Source: Verrucomicrobiales bacterium (GTDB lineage Bacteria; Verrucomicrobiota; Verrucomicrobiia; Verrucomicrobiales; DEV007). From it: DNA of 42,624 nucleotides. Where the stretch lies: positions 1 to 42,624 of the forward strand of contig JARGOZ010000008.1 in assembly GCA_029213025.1 (NCBI GenBank), in the 5' to 3' direction. Under the pieces are notes generated by a model. It worked only from the letters and a program-made list of their open reading frames with translations, had not been told where the DNA came from and made no database searches. The first letter of the stretch is position 1. Each line of letters opens with the position of its first letter. The position numbers and the translations under genes were made by a program. Positions 14,249-24,063 of this stretch are shown piece by piece.

Positions 14249-16849
14249 TCACCTGGCCAGGAAAAGGTTACTTTGCACTACCTCGTGCAACAGGGTTTGC
14301 ATACCATAGTCATTCTGTTCAGCTACAGAAACGATACGGTCCAGCTCAAGGGTATCCCCCGGTTCGGGAGCACGTCCGGTAGCATAGGTAATCAGCTTCG
14401 CAGCGAGGGCGCGGGCCACGACTTGTGGCTCCTCCAGCAGTAAGGCTTTAAAATCCGAAGGCCCGGTGAATTTTTTCCCGTTTACGATTTCTCCCCCGGC
14501 ATCGACCGGTGCACCGGCCAGATAGGTTGGCGCTCCGAGTATATCCCGGCCGCGAAGCTCCTCCCCCGGAGCCGGAGGAGCCTGGGGCCGCCGCTTTTTC
14601 AAGTTCTCCACGCCGTCGAGCGTCCGGTATACTTCACGCAGTGTTCCGGCGGGATCAAAACACTCCAGCGCAAAACCGGGCGGATCAATCTGCCGGTGGC
14701 AGGAGGCACAGGACTGGTTACTCTGGTGTTTTGCCAACTGCTCACGAATGGTGGCAGTCCCCCGGGTGTCGGGATCTATACTACCGGCATCGGGCGGCGG
14801 CGGCAGGGGTTTGCGATTGAGAATACTTTCCATCACCCATACGCCGCGAACTACCGGGGAAGTCCGGGTTCCATTGGCAGTTACTTTCAGTATCGCAGCC
14901 TGGGTCAGCACACCGCCCCGCACGCTGTCGGCGGGCAGCGAAACCCTCTGCAACGCGGAACCCGACACCGGCGGGAGATGATAAAAGCGGGCCAACCGGT
15001 TGTTTGCATAGATGTAGTCCGAATCGATGATCCGTAGCAGACTGCCGTCATTCTGTAGTAGATCAGCAAAGAAACGGCGGGTCTCGCCCAACATCGAATC
15101 TACCAGCAGATCGTCTTTGAGAAAATTTTTCCCTCCCTCTTCCACGTAAAATTCAGGATAGAGATGTTTATCCGGTTGCGTAGCGTGAATCTCGCGCAAA
15201 TCCAGCCACTGATCAGTGAAGTCCTCGACAAATGCTTCTGACAGAGGGGAATCGATCAACCGTTTTACCTGCCGCCTCAATTCATCCGGTTCAGTCAGGT
15301 TGCCTTTACCGGCAGCCTCCCTGAGTTGATCATCGGGTGGACGGCGGTGAAGAAAATAGGAGAGCCGCGCCGCCAAAGTATAGTTATCCAAAGGACCGTC
15401 GGTGCCGGGCAGAAACAGAAAATCCGGAGAACAGAGCGCCGCCCGGTAGGCCGAGCGCATCGCGGATTCAAAACACTCGGAGGCATCCAGGCGCTGTCTG
15501 ACGAGATCATGATATACATCGACTTCCTGTTTCTCTACCGGTCTCCTGAATGCCCGGGGAAGAAAGGTTGTGAGCAATTGTCTGGATGTCGCCAGCGGAT
15601 CATCCGGATGCGGAGTGAGTTGATTGCCCTTTCTCAGATCGTTGAGTTTTCCGGGAGTCAGAAGATTTTCCGGCAGGGAGCGAAACCGTATCATTTTGGT
15701 ATCACCGAACAGCAATTTGTGTCCGGGAGGAGGCCATTCACCGGTGAGAGGACCTTCCACTTCAATCCAGCCGATTCCGAGAGCGAGACCCTTTGGATCG
15801 GGTAGGGTTTCGGGCTGCTCCTTTCTGTTTTTGAGAACCGGAGAATCTCCGGGAGCATACTGGCTGAACCCCCGCTGCCTGCGCATGTCGTTGAGACGAT
15901 AGGGAGAAATAATGATTGTATGCCCTGCGGCAAGCCGGGTTTCGACTTGAAACACTTCATGGCTTTGACCACCCGGCGCATCCCACCATGCCAGAGTTTC
16001 GATGCCGAGACGTTGCTTCGGAGCCGCCGACCGGATCGAAAAAGTGATCTTATCACCGCGATCATCCAGAGTCCGCGCCGCGATCCGAATTCGATATCGC
16101 CCGGGTTGCTTGCGGGTGATCTTTTCCAACTGCTCAAGGTAGGCCGGTTTATCCACCCCCGGTTCGCAGAAAAATAAAAGTTCGTTGTCATCAGTCAGGA
16201 CAAACATTCTGCCTTTGCTTTTTTGACCGAAAAACCGCCGCTCCGATTTCCGGGCGAACTGCAAACGGCGGATTTGCGCTTCCGGTTGTTCGCCGCGAAC
16301 GATCGCCGCATCGAGGGCGAGTTCGACCGCTTCGAGATATCGTTGAATATGCACCGGTGAAATTCGCAAACCTTCGGCGGAAGTATTAAAACCGTGGACG
16401 TAGTCGTCCTCCGGGAGCAGCTCACGCAGCGGAACCTCGATGGCTAGCAAATCGTGAACCGTATTTTCGTATTCCAGGCGGTTGAGCCGCCGGGCCACAG
16501 CCCCGCCCGCACCCCGACGCCCATTGACTTCGGCAGCAAGCTCGCTTTTCACCCATTTCAGAGTGCCTTTTATCTCTTCCGCTGCAGGCCGGGGCTTTTT
16601 CGGGGGCGGCATATCGCCCGCTTCAAGCCGTGCGAGAATCCTCGACCATGAGTCAACGGAACCGGTTTCGATTTTTGAGGTGTCGAGATTATCGAGGCGA
16701 AAATCTCCTTTTTCCGTATCAGCATCGTGACAATCAAAACAGTGGGTGGCAAGAAACCCATCCACCGAATCACTGCCGAATGCCCCGCAAATCAACAGTC
16801 CCCCGGCCAACAAACCGGCCAAAAGACGTTGCGGAATCTTCGTGGACAT
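14249..16849 (-). CDS. Planctomycete-type cytochrome, DUF1587/1592/1588/1585
   Basis: This 866-residue exported protein has a signal peptide at 1-26. A PSD1-like heme motif, CFDCH, follows at about 37-41 with the family text DADTEKGDFRLDNLD. DUF1587 (RRLNRLEYENTVHDLL), a DUF1595/1592 part (AARLSYFLHRRPPD, TDQWLDLREI), DUF1588 (RGGVLTQAAILKVTANGTRTSPVVRG, CASCHRQIDPPGF) and DUF1585 near the C-terminus (LITYATGRAPEPGD) follow in order. Two CxxCH motifs suggest c-type heme binding in the periplasm. The DUF1552 and propeller genes follow on the same strand, so a joint role in extracellular polymer handling is likely but unproven. Confidence 0.92.
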   Translation of the reverse strand: MSTKIPQRLLAGLLAGGLLICGAFGSDSVDGFLATHCFDCHDADTEKGDFRLDNLDTSKIETGSVDSWSRILARLEAGDMPPPKKPRPAAEEIKGTLKWVKSELAAEVNGRRGAGGAVARRLNRLEYENTVHDLLAIEVPLRELLPEDDYVHGFNTSAEGLRISPVHIQRYLEAVELALDAAIVRGEQPEAQIRRLQFARKSERRFFGQKSKGRMFVLTDDNELLFFCEPGVDKPAYLEQLEKITRKQPGRYRIRIAARTLDDRGDKITFSIRSAAPKQRLGIETLAWWDAPGGQSHEVFQVETRLAAGHTIIISPYRLNDMRRQRGFSQYAPGDSPVLKNRKEQPETLPDPKGLALGIGWIEVEGPLTGEWPPPGHKLLFGDTKMIRFRSLPENLLTPGKLNDLRKGNQLTPHPDDPLATSRQLLTTFLPRAFRRPVEKQEVDVYHDLVRQRLDASECFESAMRSAYRAALCSPDFLFLPGTDGPLDNYTLAARLSYFLHRRPPDDQLREAAGKGNLTEPDELRRQVKRLIDSPLSEAFVEDFTDQWLDLREIHATQPDKHLYPEFYVEEGGKNFLKDDLLVDSMLGETRRFFADLLQNDGSLLRIIDSDYIYANNRLARFYHLPPVSGSALQRVSLPADSVRGGVLTQAAILKVTANGTRTSPVVRGVWVMESILNRKPLPPPPDAGSIDPDTRGTATIREQLAKHQSNQSCASCHRQIDPPGFALECFDPAGTLREVYRTLDGVENLKKRRPQAPPAPGEELRGRDILGAPTYLAGAPVDAGGEIVNGKKFTGPSDFKALLLEEPQVVARALAAKLITYATGRAPEPGDTLELDRIVSVAEQNDYGMQTLLHEVVQSNLFLAR

Positions 16850-16920
16850 CAGGGGAGCTTATTCCCTGACCGATAATACGAAAACTGGCCTCTATGCGTT
16901 TTCAATCCCTGTAACGAATG

Positions 16921-17658
16921 CTACTTTTTCCGAATCCACAAACTGGTCTGGGATGTGCTCAACTGAAACTTTCTCCGGTGCTCGCGAATGAGAAAAGGAA
17001 TTTCTGTTACCTCCTGAAGATCAAATTCTGCTGAGAGATGTTCCTGTAAATAGTCCAGCGTGCTTCCGGTCGGCAAATGGCACTGGGGCGTGAACTCCGC
17101 CATCCAGGTGGCCGGGGTTGCCAGCAAAAGTTTCCCGCCGGGCTTAACGAGCTCCGACAAGCGGCTGAGAAAGCGCGTCGGTTCGTGAAGGCGACAAAGG
17201 AGATTGGCTGCGTGAACAAGATCAAAAGAACCGATGTCGGAGCGCAGGTTCATCGCATCGCCCTGCTCAAAGGACACACATTCCCGGCGGCAACCGGGCG
17301 GCAAAGCGACAGTGATATTTTCCCTGAGATGGGCTTCCGAATAGATGTGACATGGATATGGCTCACCCGTCTGCATCGCCTTCGCGGCTTCCACGAACTT
17401 CAGAGAATAGTCGATCCCGATTACCTCATCCGCCGTTCTCGACAACTCAAAGCAGGACCGCCCGACCGCGCACCCCAGATCCAGAGCGCGGGCAACCTTT
17501 TCGTCCTGTCGCAAAGCTTTGACCGTCGCGACAGGAAACTCGAGCGCCCCGACCGGTAGACGGTCCGCAGAAAAGGCGGAATCCCGCAGGATGTCGTCCT
17601 CCAATCCGTAGTGAAACAGCATATACCAGTCGTAAAGAAGGTCACTCTCGTAAGTCAT
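16921..17658 (-). CDS. OvoA C-terminal-type 4-mercaptohistidine N-methyltransferase
   Basis: This 245-residue SAM-dependent methyltransferase has motif I ALDLGCAVGRSCFELS, then VIGIDYSLKFVEAA, FDLVHAANLLCRLHEP and GGKLLLATP. The N-terminal YESDLLYDWYMLFHYG and the C-terminal PFLIREHRRKFQLSTSQTSLW match the C-terminal domain of OvoA, which N-methylates 4-mercaptohistidine to make ovothiol A. Here it stands alone. In bacteria with this arrangement the sulfoxide synthase half is encoded by a separate gene, which is not in this window. The ATG at 17658 is preferred over the TTG three codons upstream. Ovothiol is a redox buffer, in line with the stress theme further right. Confidence 0.82.
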   Translation of the reverse strand: MTYESDLLYDWYMLFHYGLEDDILRDSAFSADRLPVGALEFPVATVKALRQDEKVARALDLGCAVGRSCFELSRTADEVIGIDYSLKFVEAAKAMQTGEPYPCHIYSEAHLRENITVALPPGCRRECVSFEQGDAMNLRSDIGSFDLVHAANLLCRLHEPTRFLSRLSELVKPGGKLLLATPATWMAEFTPQCHLPTGSTLDYLQEHLSAEFDLQEVTEIPFLIREHRRKFQLSTSQTSLWIRKK

Positions 17659-17712
17659 CGCCCGCAACTATGGGACGTATTCTGAGAATTTGCCAACTTA
17701 ATTCATAACACT

Positions 17713-18099
17713 TCACCCAAAACGCCGCTTGAGCGCATGGGGAGAAGTCAACCTCTCGCTACCCGAAGAGCTGCCCCCAATGACTCCCCTCACTTCTATA
17801 CCAATGGTCTGTCTTTCCCAAATACAATAAAAGATGAACAAACCTATAGTTACAGCCACAGAACCGGACAGAGCAATATCAGCGATTACTTGCGCCAATT
17901 GGTCGCTGGTTGCGAATCCGGCCACAATCACTTTGGCCATACATGTCATGCCGATCAGGATAGTGAAAAACATTGGCACCAGCAAAAGCGGCGCTACAAA
18001 ACCGGACATGATTGCTTTGATCCAGCTGCCTTTGGCAAATCTCATTCCCAAAATGATCAATATCATTCCGCCGACTACCCACTTCCACGGTTCATCCAT
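17713..18099 (-). CDS. Small membrane protein, three helices
   Basis: This 128-residue hypothetical protein is not recognised. It shows three hydrophobic helices: about 6-20 (WVVGGMILIILGM), 28-56 (containing PLLLVPMFFTILIGM) and 70-92 (IALSGSVAVTIGLFIFYCI). A polar Ser/Gly-rich tail follows that is probably cytoplasmic. It lies between the methyltransferase gene and the exported protein gene on the same strand with gaps of 45-60 nt. Confidence 0.55.
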   Translation of the reverse strand: MDEPWKWVVGGMILIILGMRFAKGSWIKAIMSGFVAPLLLVPMFFTILIGMTCMAKVIVAGFATSDQLAQVIADIALSGSVAVTIGLFIFYCIWERQTIGIEVRGVIGGSSSGSERLTSPHALKRRFG

Positions 18100-18161
18100 G
18101 GAAGAGATGATGCAGTAATATTGTCGAAGCGCCTTTTACAACCCGGAAGATATTTTGTAAC

Positions 18162-18926
18162 TTATGGAACTGCAATGCCTAACGCGGTAGTGTACAATCC
18201 CAGCTTTACAGAAAACGACCGGTCATACCCGATTCCTTTCCGGGCCATTAACAGGGATTCGCTCACGTCTTCCCAACGACTCGCAGAACCTTTCGTCATA
18301 GCCACATCTCCGGATTTATTTCGCAATATGATTAGATAACCTTCGTAGTCATACCCGGCGTAGTCCGGATCATAGCGGCATTCGAACTCCCTGCCCTCCC
18401 AGGTAACTCGCTGGTCCGGCTCAATGCGGGCGAGAGTAAATTTTTGCCGGTTGAGTATGACCCACCGGTCTTTCCTGACCACTTCCTTGCCTATTACGAT
18501 GACTTCTCCGATAACTTTTTGATAGACCTTTTCCCGCTCGTCGCTGTCAATGGACACTTTGGGCTGAATCTTAATAATGCGATCATCGATATCGCCATAG
18601 TTGTTATTGTTACTCGCCTTCTGGCGCTGAAACGAAATTGCCAGACGCGACTCTTTAGTAATTTCGGCATCGCCCATTTGCTTACGGGCCTTTTCCAGCT
18701 CTTTGATGATAAGAGTTTGTGATTCGGCAGAGAAACTGGCCAGAGGGACATTGCGGTAAACTTTCCCGTTTCCTCTTGCTACATTCACGGTTTTCGGAAC
18801 GCTGCCTTCTTCCACTGAGCCTTTGATTATCCCGCCGTTTTTGCCTTTCAGCGATAGCAGCGGCTCCGCTGTAAATCCTGTTGAAGTAGAAAGAAGGATG
18901 AACAAGACAATCAGACAATTCTTCAT
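18162..18926 (-). CDS. Exported protein of unknown function
   Basis: This 254-residue protein has a clear signal peptide when started at the ATG at 18926 (MKNCLIVLFILLSTSTGFTAEP). The longer frame from 18962 puts 12 polar residues before it and is less likely. After the signal comes a motif LKGKNGGIIKGSVEEG and later LASFSAESQTLI. This recalls the short domain frequent in verrucomicrobial exported proteins, in which a RxxxGxxxxG-like strand is followed by VPLxxLSxxDQ. The rest is rich in Lys/Arg/Asp and not recognised. It follows the sigma factor gene by 66 nt on the same strand and may belong to that operon. Confidence 0.6.
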   Translation of the reverse strand: MKNCLIVLFILLSTSTGFTAEPLLSLKGKNGGIIKGSVEEGSVPKTVNVARGNGKVYRNVPLASFSAESQTLIIKELEKARKQMGDAEITKESRLAISFQRQKASNNNNYGDIDDRIIKIQPKVSIDSDEREKVYQKVIGEVIVIGKEVVRKDRWVILNRQKFTLARIEPDQRVTWEGREFECRYDPDYAGYDYEGYLIILRNKSGDVAMTKGSASRWEDVSESLLMARKGIGYDRSFSVKLGLYTTALGIAVP

Positions 18927-18991
18927 AGGATTCGCAGTGGATTGACTATGAACATGCAACAATTTTCAAAACCCGCAATTATAAAAAAATC

Positions 18992-19561
18992 TCAGCCACT
19001 CTGACTGTTTTCGAGAGACGATTTCAGGAGTTGTTTGGCTCGATAGATTCGGGTCTCCACCGATTTGCGGGAACACTTCAATATCCTTGCGATTTCCGGC
19101 TGGGACAAATCGTCGAAGTAGAAAAGAACTGTAGGAATACGCAACTTGTCGGGAATCTCCAGGAGAGCCTGCCGAAGTTGCTCGCCTTCCTCTGATTTCT
19201 CCAACGTCAGCCGGGGATTCCCTTCGGAACCGGTTTCGTTTGCGTCTATATCAAGCACGGATTCAGGATGCCTGCTCTTCCAGCGAAAGTGATTTTTCGC
19301 GAGATTGGAAGCAATCATATAGAGATAGGAGGAAAACTTGTGCCCCTGCTTGTAGGCCTTCCGATTGCGGTAGAGACGAACAAATACTTCCTGAGAAAGG
19401 TCCAAGGCTGTCTCGTAGTCACCGACAGTTCGATACAGAAACGCCGTGATCGGTGCCTGCCATCGCTGAATGATTTGGGTCAGGGCGTCATCATCCCCGC
19501 CGGCCAAAGCAATCATGGCAAGATTGTCTTCATCTTGCGATGATTGTTTCTGCAGATTCAT
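18992..19561 (-). CDS. ECF-type RNA polymerase sigma factor
   Basis: This 189-residue protein contains sigma region 2 (about 20-90: ALTQIIQRWQAPITAFLYRTVGDYETALDLSQEVFVRLYRN) and region 4 (about 125-185: IPTVLFYFDDLSQPEIARILKCSRKSVETRIYRAKQLLK). It lacks region 3, as usual for ECF factors. It directs RNA polymerase to a specific promoter set. It is third in a minus-strand operon after a membrane protein (20075-20383) that may be its anti-sigma factor and a periplasmic sensor-like protein (19569-20072). Gaps are 2 and 7 nt, so the three are surely co-transcribed. The signal and target promoters are unknown. Confidence 0.92.
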   Translation of the reverse strand: MNLQKQSSQDEDNLAMIALAGGDDDALTQIIQRWQAPITAFLYRTVGDYETALDLSQEVFVRLYRNRKAYKQGHKFSSYLYMIASNLAKNHFRWKSRHPESVLDIDANETGSEGNPRLTLEKSEEGEQLRQALLEIPDKLRIPTVLFYFDDLSQPEIARILKCSRKSVETRIYRAKQLLKSSLENSQSG

Positions 19562-19568
19562 CCGGTAT

Positions 19569-20072
19569 TTACCTCTTCAGATGCAGAATGAATTCAGAAT
19601 TGTAATCGCCGTTCGAATCGATGTGAGGCGTTCTTCCGGACAGAATCAAATTCCGGTATACATTGGACCGGTAGCGTGCCCCCTGCCCCGGCTCCATATA
19701 CCGACTGACTTCCTCCATATGTTTCAGTATCGAATTCTGTGAAACCACCTGTTGCTCCCGCCATGCAGCAAGCGCACCCTGAACTACTTCACTTTCCAAA
19801 GGCTCGCCGACGATCACTTCTTCAAGCTGCTTACGACTTTCGGAAAGCTCCCGGCATATTTCCCGGCACTTCACGTCGTGAACATTGTGTAGTTCCTGTA
19901 TTTTCGTAAATTGATCATCATTCAGGGAGTATTCCCGCTTCAGCCAGATCAATTCCGGGTGATCCGACGATAAAGCAGCCCGGGCTTCGACGGTTATGAC
20001 ACTGTGGATCGTGAAATAGGTAACTATCGAAAGAACTACGACCCCGAGAACAACCAATCCTTTACTCATCAT
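19569..20072 (-). CDS. Periplasmic metal-sensor-like protein (Spy/CpxP/ZraP style)
   Basis: This 167-residue protein has one N-terminal membrane segment or signal anchor (4-27, VLGVVVLSIVTYFTIHSVI). A helical periplasmic part follows with LIWLKREYSLNDDQFTKIQELH, which resembles the LTxxQ-type hairpin of Spy/CpxP/ZraP proteins and of RND-operon heavy-metal sensors. His and Cys residues (HNVHDVKCREIC) could bind metal. It lies between the putative anti-sigma and sigma genes, and a copper ATPase gene lies upstream, so it may report metal or envelope stress to the sigma factor. Confidence 0.65.
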   Translation of the reverse strand: MMSKGLVVLGVVVLSIVTYFTIHSVITVEARAALSSDHPELIWLKREYSLNDDQFTKIQELHNVHDVKCREICRELSESRKQLEEVIVGEPLESEVVQGALAAWREQQVVSQNSILKHMEEVSRYMEPGQGARYRSNVYRNLILSGRTPHIDSNGDYNSEFILHLKR

Positions 20073-20074
20073 AC

Positions 20075-20383
20075 CTAGTTGTCGTGATTTATCGGGTTGA
20101 TAATCTGATTGTAGCTGAGCGCTAACTCATTCCAGGTCTCATTCCTGCTTTCCACACCGTTGTGAACGGCCAGCCAGGCGGAACACGCCACCGCAGCTAC
20201 CGCCAGGGGAATCCCCAGGGCAGGACGAGTCAAAAAATCGCCAGTCGTTTTCAATAAAAACGGCAGTGACAAAATTTCGTTTCGTCGTCCAATCTTCTGC
20301 CAGACTTCCCGCTGAAACCCCCGTTCGACGGGCAGTTCCGGCGGGTTTCGCTTAAAGAGCCGCCTCAAATCTTCATCTTTCAT
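20075..20383 (-). CDS. Small membrane protein, putative anti-sigma factor
   Basis: This 102-residue protein has a charged N-terminal half (MKDEDLRRLFKRNPPELPVERGFQREVWQKIGRR), one membrane helix at about 54-70 (LGIPLAVAAVACSAWLAV) and a short periplasmic tail. This is the size and topology of small single-pass anti-sigma factors of verrucomicrobia. It stands first in a three-gene operon with the sensor-like protein and the ECF sigma factor. No zinc-binding anti-sigma motif is seen, so the role is inferred from order only. Confidence 0.55.
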   Translation of the reverse strand: MKDEDLRRLFKRNPPELPVERGFQREVWQKIGRRNEILSLPFLLKTTGDFLTRPALGIPLAVAAVACSAWLAVHNGVESRNETWNELALSYNQIINPINHDN

Positions 20384-20502
20384 TCGATAATATTACCCCG
20401 AATAAACCCGCCTCCCTCAACATTTAGAAAAATTTCCTTTTTCGCCAAAGTCGAGCTATCTCATATGCCCGGCCGGCGACGGTGAAATTTTAGGCAGGAT
20501 AT

Positions 20503-22818
20503 TCAATGCAAATCCGATCGCCGGAGCCGGAGAGAATTGAAAATCACCGAGACCGAGCTGAAACTCATCGCGGCACCGGCAATCACCGGGCTGAGCAGCA
20601 AACCGAATACCGGATAAAGAATCCCTGCCGCAACAGGCACGCCCAGGGTATTATAGCCAAAAGCAAAGACGAGATTCTGGCGAATATTCTTCATCACCAA
20701 TCGGCCCACTTTGATGGCATTGGCAATTCCGTTGAGATCGCCTTTTACCAGAGTAACCGAAGCACTCTCGATAGCGATATCAGTTCCGGTGCCCATCGCA
20801 ATCCCTACATCTGCTTCCGCCAGCGCCGGGGCGTCATTGATTCCGTCACCAGCCATGGCTACGACATGTCCCTTTGCCTTCAGATCTTTGACCAGGGTAA
20901 TCTTGTCTTCGGGAGACAGCCCGGCGTGAACTTCATCAATGCCCAGCTCGCCGGCCACCGCACGAGCGGTTGCCTCATTGTCACCCGTTGCCATAATCAG
21001 GCGAATTCCAGCTTCATGCAGCCGCTTCACCGCGTCCGGAGTCGATTCTTTGATCGCATCGGAAATTCCCAGCAAACCGATGACCTCAGTTCCGACGGAA
21101 ACCCACACTACAGTTTTCGCCCGGTTCTGGAGTTGATCCGCCTTTGAGCGCAAATCGTCAGGCAGGCTGACACCGCGCGATTCGATAAACCCGGCTTTCC
21201 CTACAGCGACTTTTCTGCCGTCGACCACCCCGCTGATGCCACCTCCGGTGTGGGATTCAAATTCGCCCGCTTCAGCTATTTTAAGGGAACGCTGTTTGGC
21301 ATCACTAACGATCGCTCTGGCGAGGGGATGCTCACTGCGTTCCTCCAAAGCCGCAGCTATACGAAGCAGATCATCTTCCCCTGTTCCGGTCGTGACAACA
21401 CGATCCGTTACGCTTGGCTTACCGGCCGTCAATGTCCCGGTTTTATCGGTGATTAAGACATCGACTTTTTCGACCCGCTCAATTGCCTCCGCGTTCCTGA
21501 TAAGGATTCCTGCCTGAGCGGCCCGACCGATTCCCACCATAATAGACATCGGAGTGGCTAAGCCTATCGCGCAGGGACAGGCAATAATCAAAACAGAAAC
21601 GGCATTTACTATAGCAAACGCGAGAGCCGGGGGCGGCCCGAAAATGGCCCAGATTATAAAGGTACCTACTGCTATCAAAAGAACCGCTGGAACAAACCAG
21701 CCGGATACCGTGTCGGCGAGTTTTTGTATAGGTGCTCGACTCCGCTGCGCCTCGGCCACCATATGAACGATCTGTGACAGCAGCGTGTCACTACCTACTT
21801 TTTCCGCCTTCATCGTGAAGGCACCGGTTTGATTGAGGGTGGCACCGATCACCTGATCGCCCACACCCCGTTTTACCGGCACCGGCTCCCCGGTGATCAT
21901 TGATTCGTCGACATGACTTTCGCCCTCCGTGACCAATCCGTCGAGCGGGATCTTTTCGCCCGGTTTCACTCTCAGTAAATCACCGGGTTGCACCTGATCT
22001 ACCGGCACATCCTTTTCCACCCCGCCCACCAGAAGGTGTGCGGTATTGGCGGCCAGCCCGAGCAGAGCCTGAATCGCTTCCCCGGTTTGCCCGCGGGCTT
22101 TCGCTTCGAGCAACTGTCCGAGCAGAACCAGAACTGTAATCATCGCAGCGGCTTCAAAGTAAAGACCCACCTCCCCGTTCATCCGAAAAGAATCAGGGAA
22201 CAGTTCCGGGGCCAGAGTCGCTACAGCACTGTAGAGCCACGCAGCACCTACACCCACCATTATCAAAGTAAACATATTCAGATGGCGATTCACGATCGAG
22301 CGCCAGCCTTTTTGGAAAAAAATACCACCCGCCCAGAACACCACCGGAGTGGAAAGGATCAACTCAATCCATTTAGTAATTCCGCCAGGAAGCAAACCGC
22401 CCGCCCCGCCACCGGGCATCATTTTTGACATGGAAAAAAACAGAACCGGGACCGTTAAAGCCGCAGCAATCCAGAAACGGCGAGCCAGAAACCGGATCTC
22501 TGCATCCGCATGATCCGTTGCGTGTGCGCCACCGTTTTTGGGTTCCAGCGGCATACCGCATTTGGGACAGTCCCCGGGATGGTCCTGCTCAATTTCGGGG
22601 TGCATCGGGCAGGTGTACACAGTCGTACCAGTCGGTTGAATCGAGGTCACCGGCTCCAGAGCCATGCCGCATTTGGGACAGTCTCCAGGTGCGTTTTCCA
22701 TGATTTCCGGATGCATCGGACAGGTATACTTCCCATCCGGTCCGCTCGTGGAGGATAGCGGCGGTGTTTTCTGACTGCCACCGCAACAGTTTGTTTCTTC
22801 CGGTAGTTCTTTCATCAT
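20503..22818 (-). CDS. copA: Copper-exporting P1B-type ATPase with two N-terminal metal-binding repeats
   Basis: This 771-residue P-type ATPase pumps Cu(I) out of the cytoplasm. It has an N-terminal Cys pair (NCCGG), then two heavy-metal-binding repeats of the CPMHPEI...PGDCPKCGM type. Eight membrane helices follow with the CPC motif ([13 protein letters not shown]), the phosphorylation site DKTGTLT, a nucleotide-binding domain (SEHPLA) and the hinge GDGINDAP. The helix 7-8 residues FGYNTLGVP and [14 protein letters not shown] indicate P1B-1 (copper) selectivity. The TTG at 22863 gives an atypical extension; ATG at 22818 or 22815 fits better. It lies upstream of the anti-sigma/sigma operon with a 119-nt gap, and divergent to the glutaredoxin-MauE gene. 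Confidence 0.93.
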   Translation of the reverse strand: MMKELPEETNCCGGSQKTPPLSSTSGPDGKYTCPMHPEIMENAPGDCPKCGMALEPVTSIQPTGTTVYTCPMHPEIEQDHPGDCPKCGMPLEPKNGGAHATDHADAEIRFLARRFWIAAALTVPVLFFSMSKMMPGGGAGGLLPGGITKWIELILSTPVVFWAGGIFFQKGWRSIVNRHLNMFTLIMVGVGAAWLYSAVATLAPELFPDSFRMNGEVGLYFEAAAMITVLVLLGQLLEAKARGQTGEAIQALLGLAANTAHLLVGGVEKDVPVDQVQPGDLLRVKPGEKIPLDGLVTEGESHVDESMITGEPVPVKRGVGDQVIGATLNQTGAFTMKAEKVGSDTLLSQIVHMVAEAQRSRAPIQKLADTVSGWFVPAVLLIAVGTFIIWAIFGPPPALAFAIVNAVSVLIIACPCAIGLATPMSIMVGIGRAAQAGILIRNAEAIERVEKVDVLITDKTGTLTAGKPSVTDRVVTTGTGEDDLLRIAAALEERSEHPLARAIVSDAKQRSLKIAEAGEFESHTGGGISGVVDGRKVAVGKAGFIESRGVSLPDDLRSKADQLQNRAKTVVWVSVGTEVIGLLGISDAIKESTPDAVKRLHEAGIRLIMATGDNEATARAVAGELGIDEVHAGLSPEDKITLVKDLKAKGHVVAMAGDGINDAPALAEADVGIAMGTGTDIAIESASVTLVKGDLNGIANAIKVGRLVMKNIRQNLVFAFGYNTLGVPVAAGILYPVFGLLLSPVIAGAAMSFSSVSVIFNSLRLRRSDLH

Positions 22819-23143
22819 GGTTTCAAAAGTAAAATTGCTCCCGGCATACAGACGTTGAGGCAATGCTTTCTGTTTATTTCGCCCACCTCAAATTTCAGTA
22901 TTAACCGTTCGTCACTCTCGAATAATACCCCGCTTATCCGTTCCCCCCTGAATTAAAGAATGCCATTAGACGAAAAAATGGACATACGCTTTCATCATGC
23001 ACAGCTGAAACCGGCCAAACAGGCAAAATGCAATATCCAGGATCACCCTTGCACTACCGAAACCGCCCCAAACCGCTGATCACAGATAACTTACAGCCAC
23101 TACACCCATTCCTTGCATGATTCCTGCGGTTTCTAAGAAATAA
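22819..23143. other. Divergent promoter region, copper ATPase / glutaredoxin-MauE
   Basis: This 325-nt stretch is without a gene. It separates the divergent genes at 22818 and 23144 and must contain promoters for both. I see no clear CueR-type palindrome, and none of the stress-island motif described for 25-42 kb. Confidence 0.5.
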
Positions 23144-23890
23144 ATGAAAAAATCAGCAACTCTCTATCGAATGGTCACACCGGATCATCTCTGTCCCTGG
23201 GGCCTGAAAGCGAAGGATCAACTGGAGCGTGCCGGTTACGAGGTGGACGACAACCAACTCAAAACCATGGAGGAAAACGATGCCTTTAAAGAAGAGCACG
23301 GTTACGGGGAAACTCCGCAGATTTTTATTGAAGGGGAACGCCTGGGTGGGTACGACGAAATGCGCAGCTTCCTCGGTAAACCACCGGAACCAAAACAAGG
23401 CAAGTCGTACCAGCCGGTCGTGGCAGTATTTGCGACGACTTTTCTAATGGCGCTTTCCGCTACCTACGCTATGACCGGCGGCCTGCCGGTAATCCGGTTT
23501 TTGGAATTGTTTATCGCCTTCAGCATGTGTGTGCTCGCCGTTCTGAAATTGCGGGATCTCTCTTCGTTTTCCAATATGTTTTTGTCTTATGACATGTTAG
23601 CGAGACGTGTAGTGAGATATGCCTATGTCTACCCTTTCGTAGAAGTCGGTGCGGGTATCCTGATGATCGCGGGCCTTCTCACCTGGGTAGCCGCCCCTGC
23701 CGCTCTATTCATCGGAATGATCGGCGGAATCTCTGTATTCAAAGCTGTCTACATAGACAAGCGGGATCTCAAGTGCGCCTGCATGGGCGGAGGCAGCGAT
23801 GTCCCGCTTGGCTTCATCTCCTTGACCGAAAACATTATGATGGTTCTCATGGCCATATGGATGATGGTCAAAGCGGGACTCGGCCTGTAG
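23144..23890 (+). CDS. Glutaredoxin-MauE/DoxX fusion membrane protein
   Basis: This is a 248-residue two-domain protein. Residues 5-80 are a glutaredoxin-like thioredoxin fold with a monothiol-type site CPWG, the cis-Pro segment ETPQIFIEG and GGYDEM. Residues 90-248 form four membrane helices of the MauE/DoxX type (FLELFIAFSMCVLAVLKLRD, VEVGAGILMIAGLL). A CAC pair follows in KRDLKCACMGG, where MauE proteins often have Cys residues that exchange electrons. The likely role is to carry reducing equivalents or repair disulfides at the membrane. The gene is divergent from the copper ATPase, so it may respond to metal stress. Confidence 0.82.
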   Translation: MKKSATLYRMVTPDHLCPWGLKAKDQLERAGYEVDDNQLKTMEENDAFKEEHGYGETPQIFIEGERLGGYDEMRSFLGKPPEPKQGKSYQPVVAVFATTFLMALSATYAMTGGLPVIRFLELFIAFSMCVLAVLKLRDLSSFSNMFLSYDMLARRVVRYAYVYPFVEVGAGILMIAGLLTWVAAPAALFIGMIGGISVFKAVYIDKRDLKCACMGGGSDVPLGFISLTENIMMVLMAIWMMVKAGLGL

Positions 23891-24063
23891 AGATCTATTC
23901 TTAGTAACATTACATCACGTTATCACCGGCTGTGCATCTACTCACTTTTTCTGGTTGCAAGAGCCGGGGAACATCGGATGAATGTAGTAAAGCGAGTTGG
24001 CGGGGAAATCTATAGTTTTACCCGGAAGGGTAAATAGAAAAGCCGGTTCCGAGAGCCAACAAT

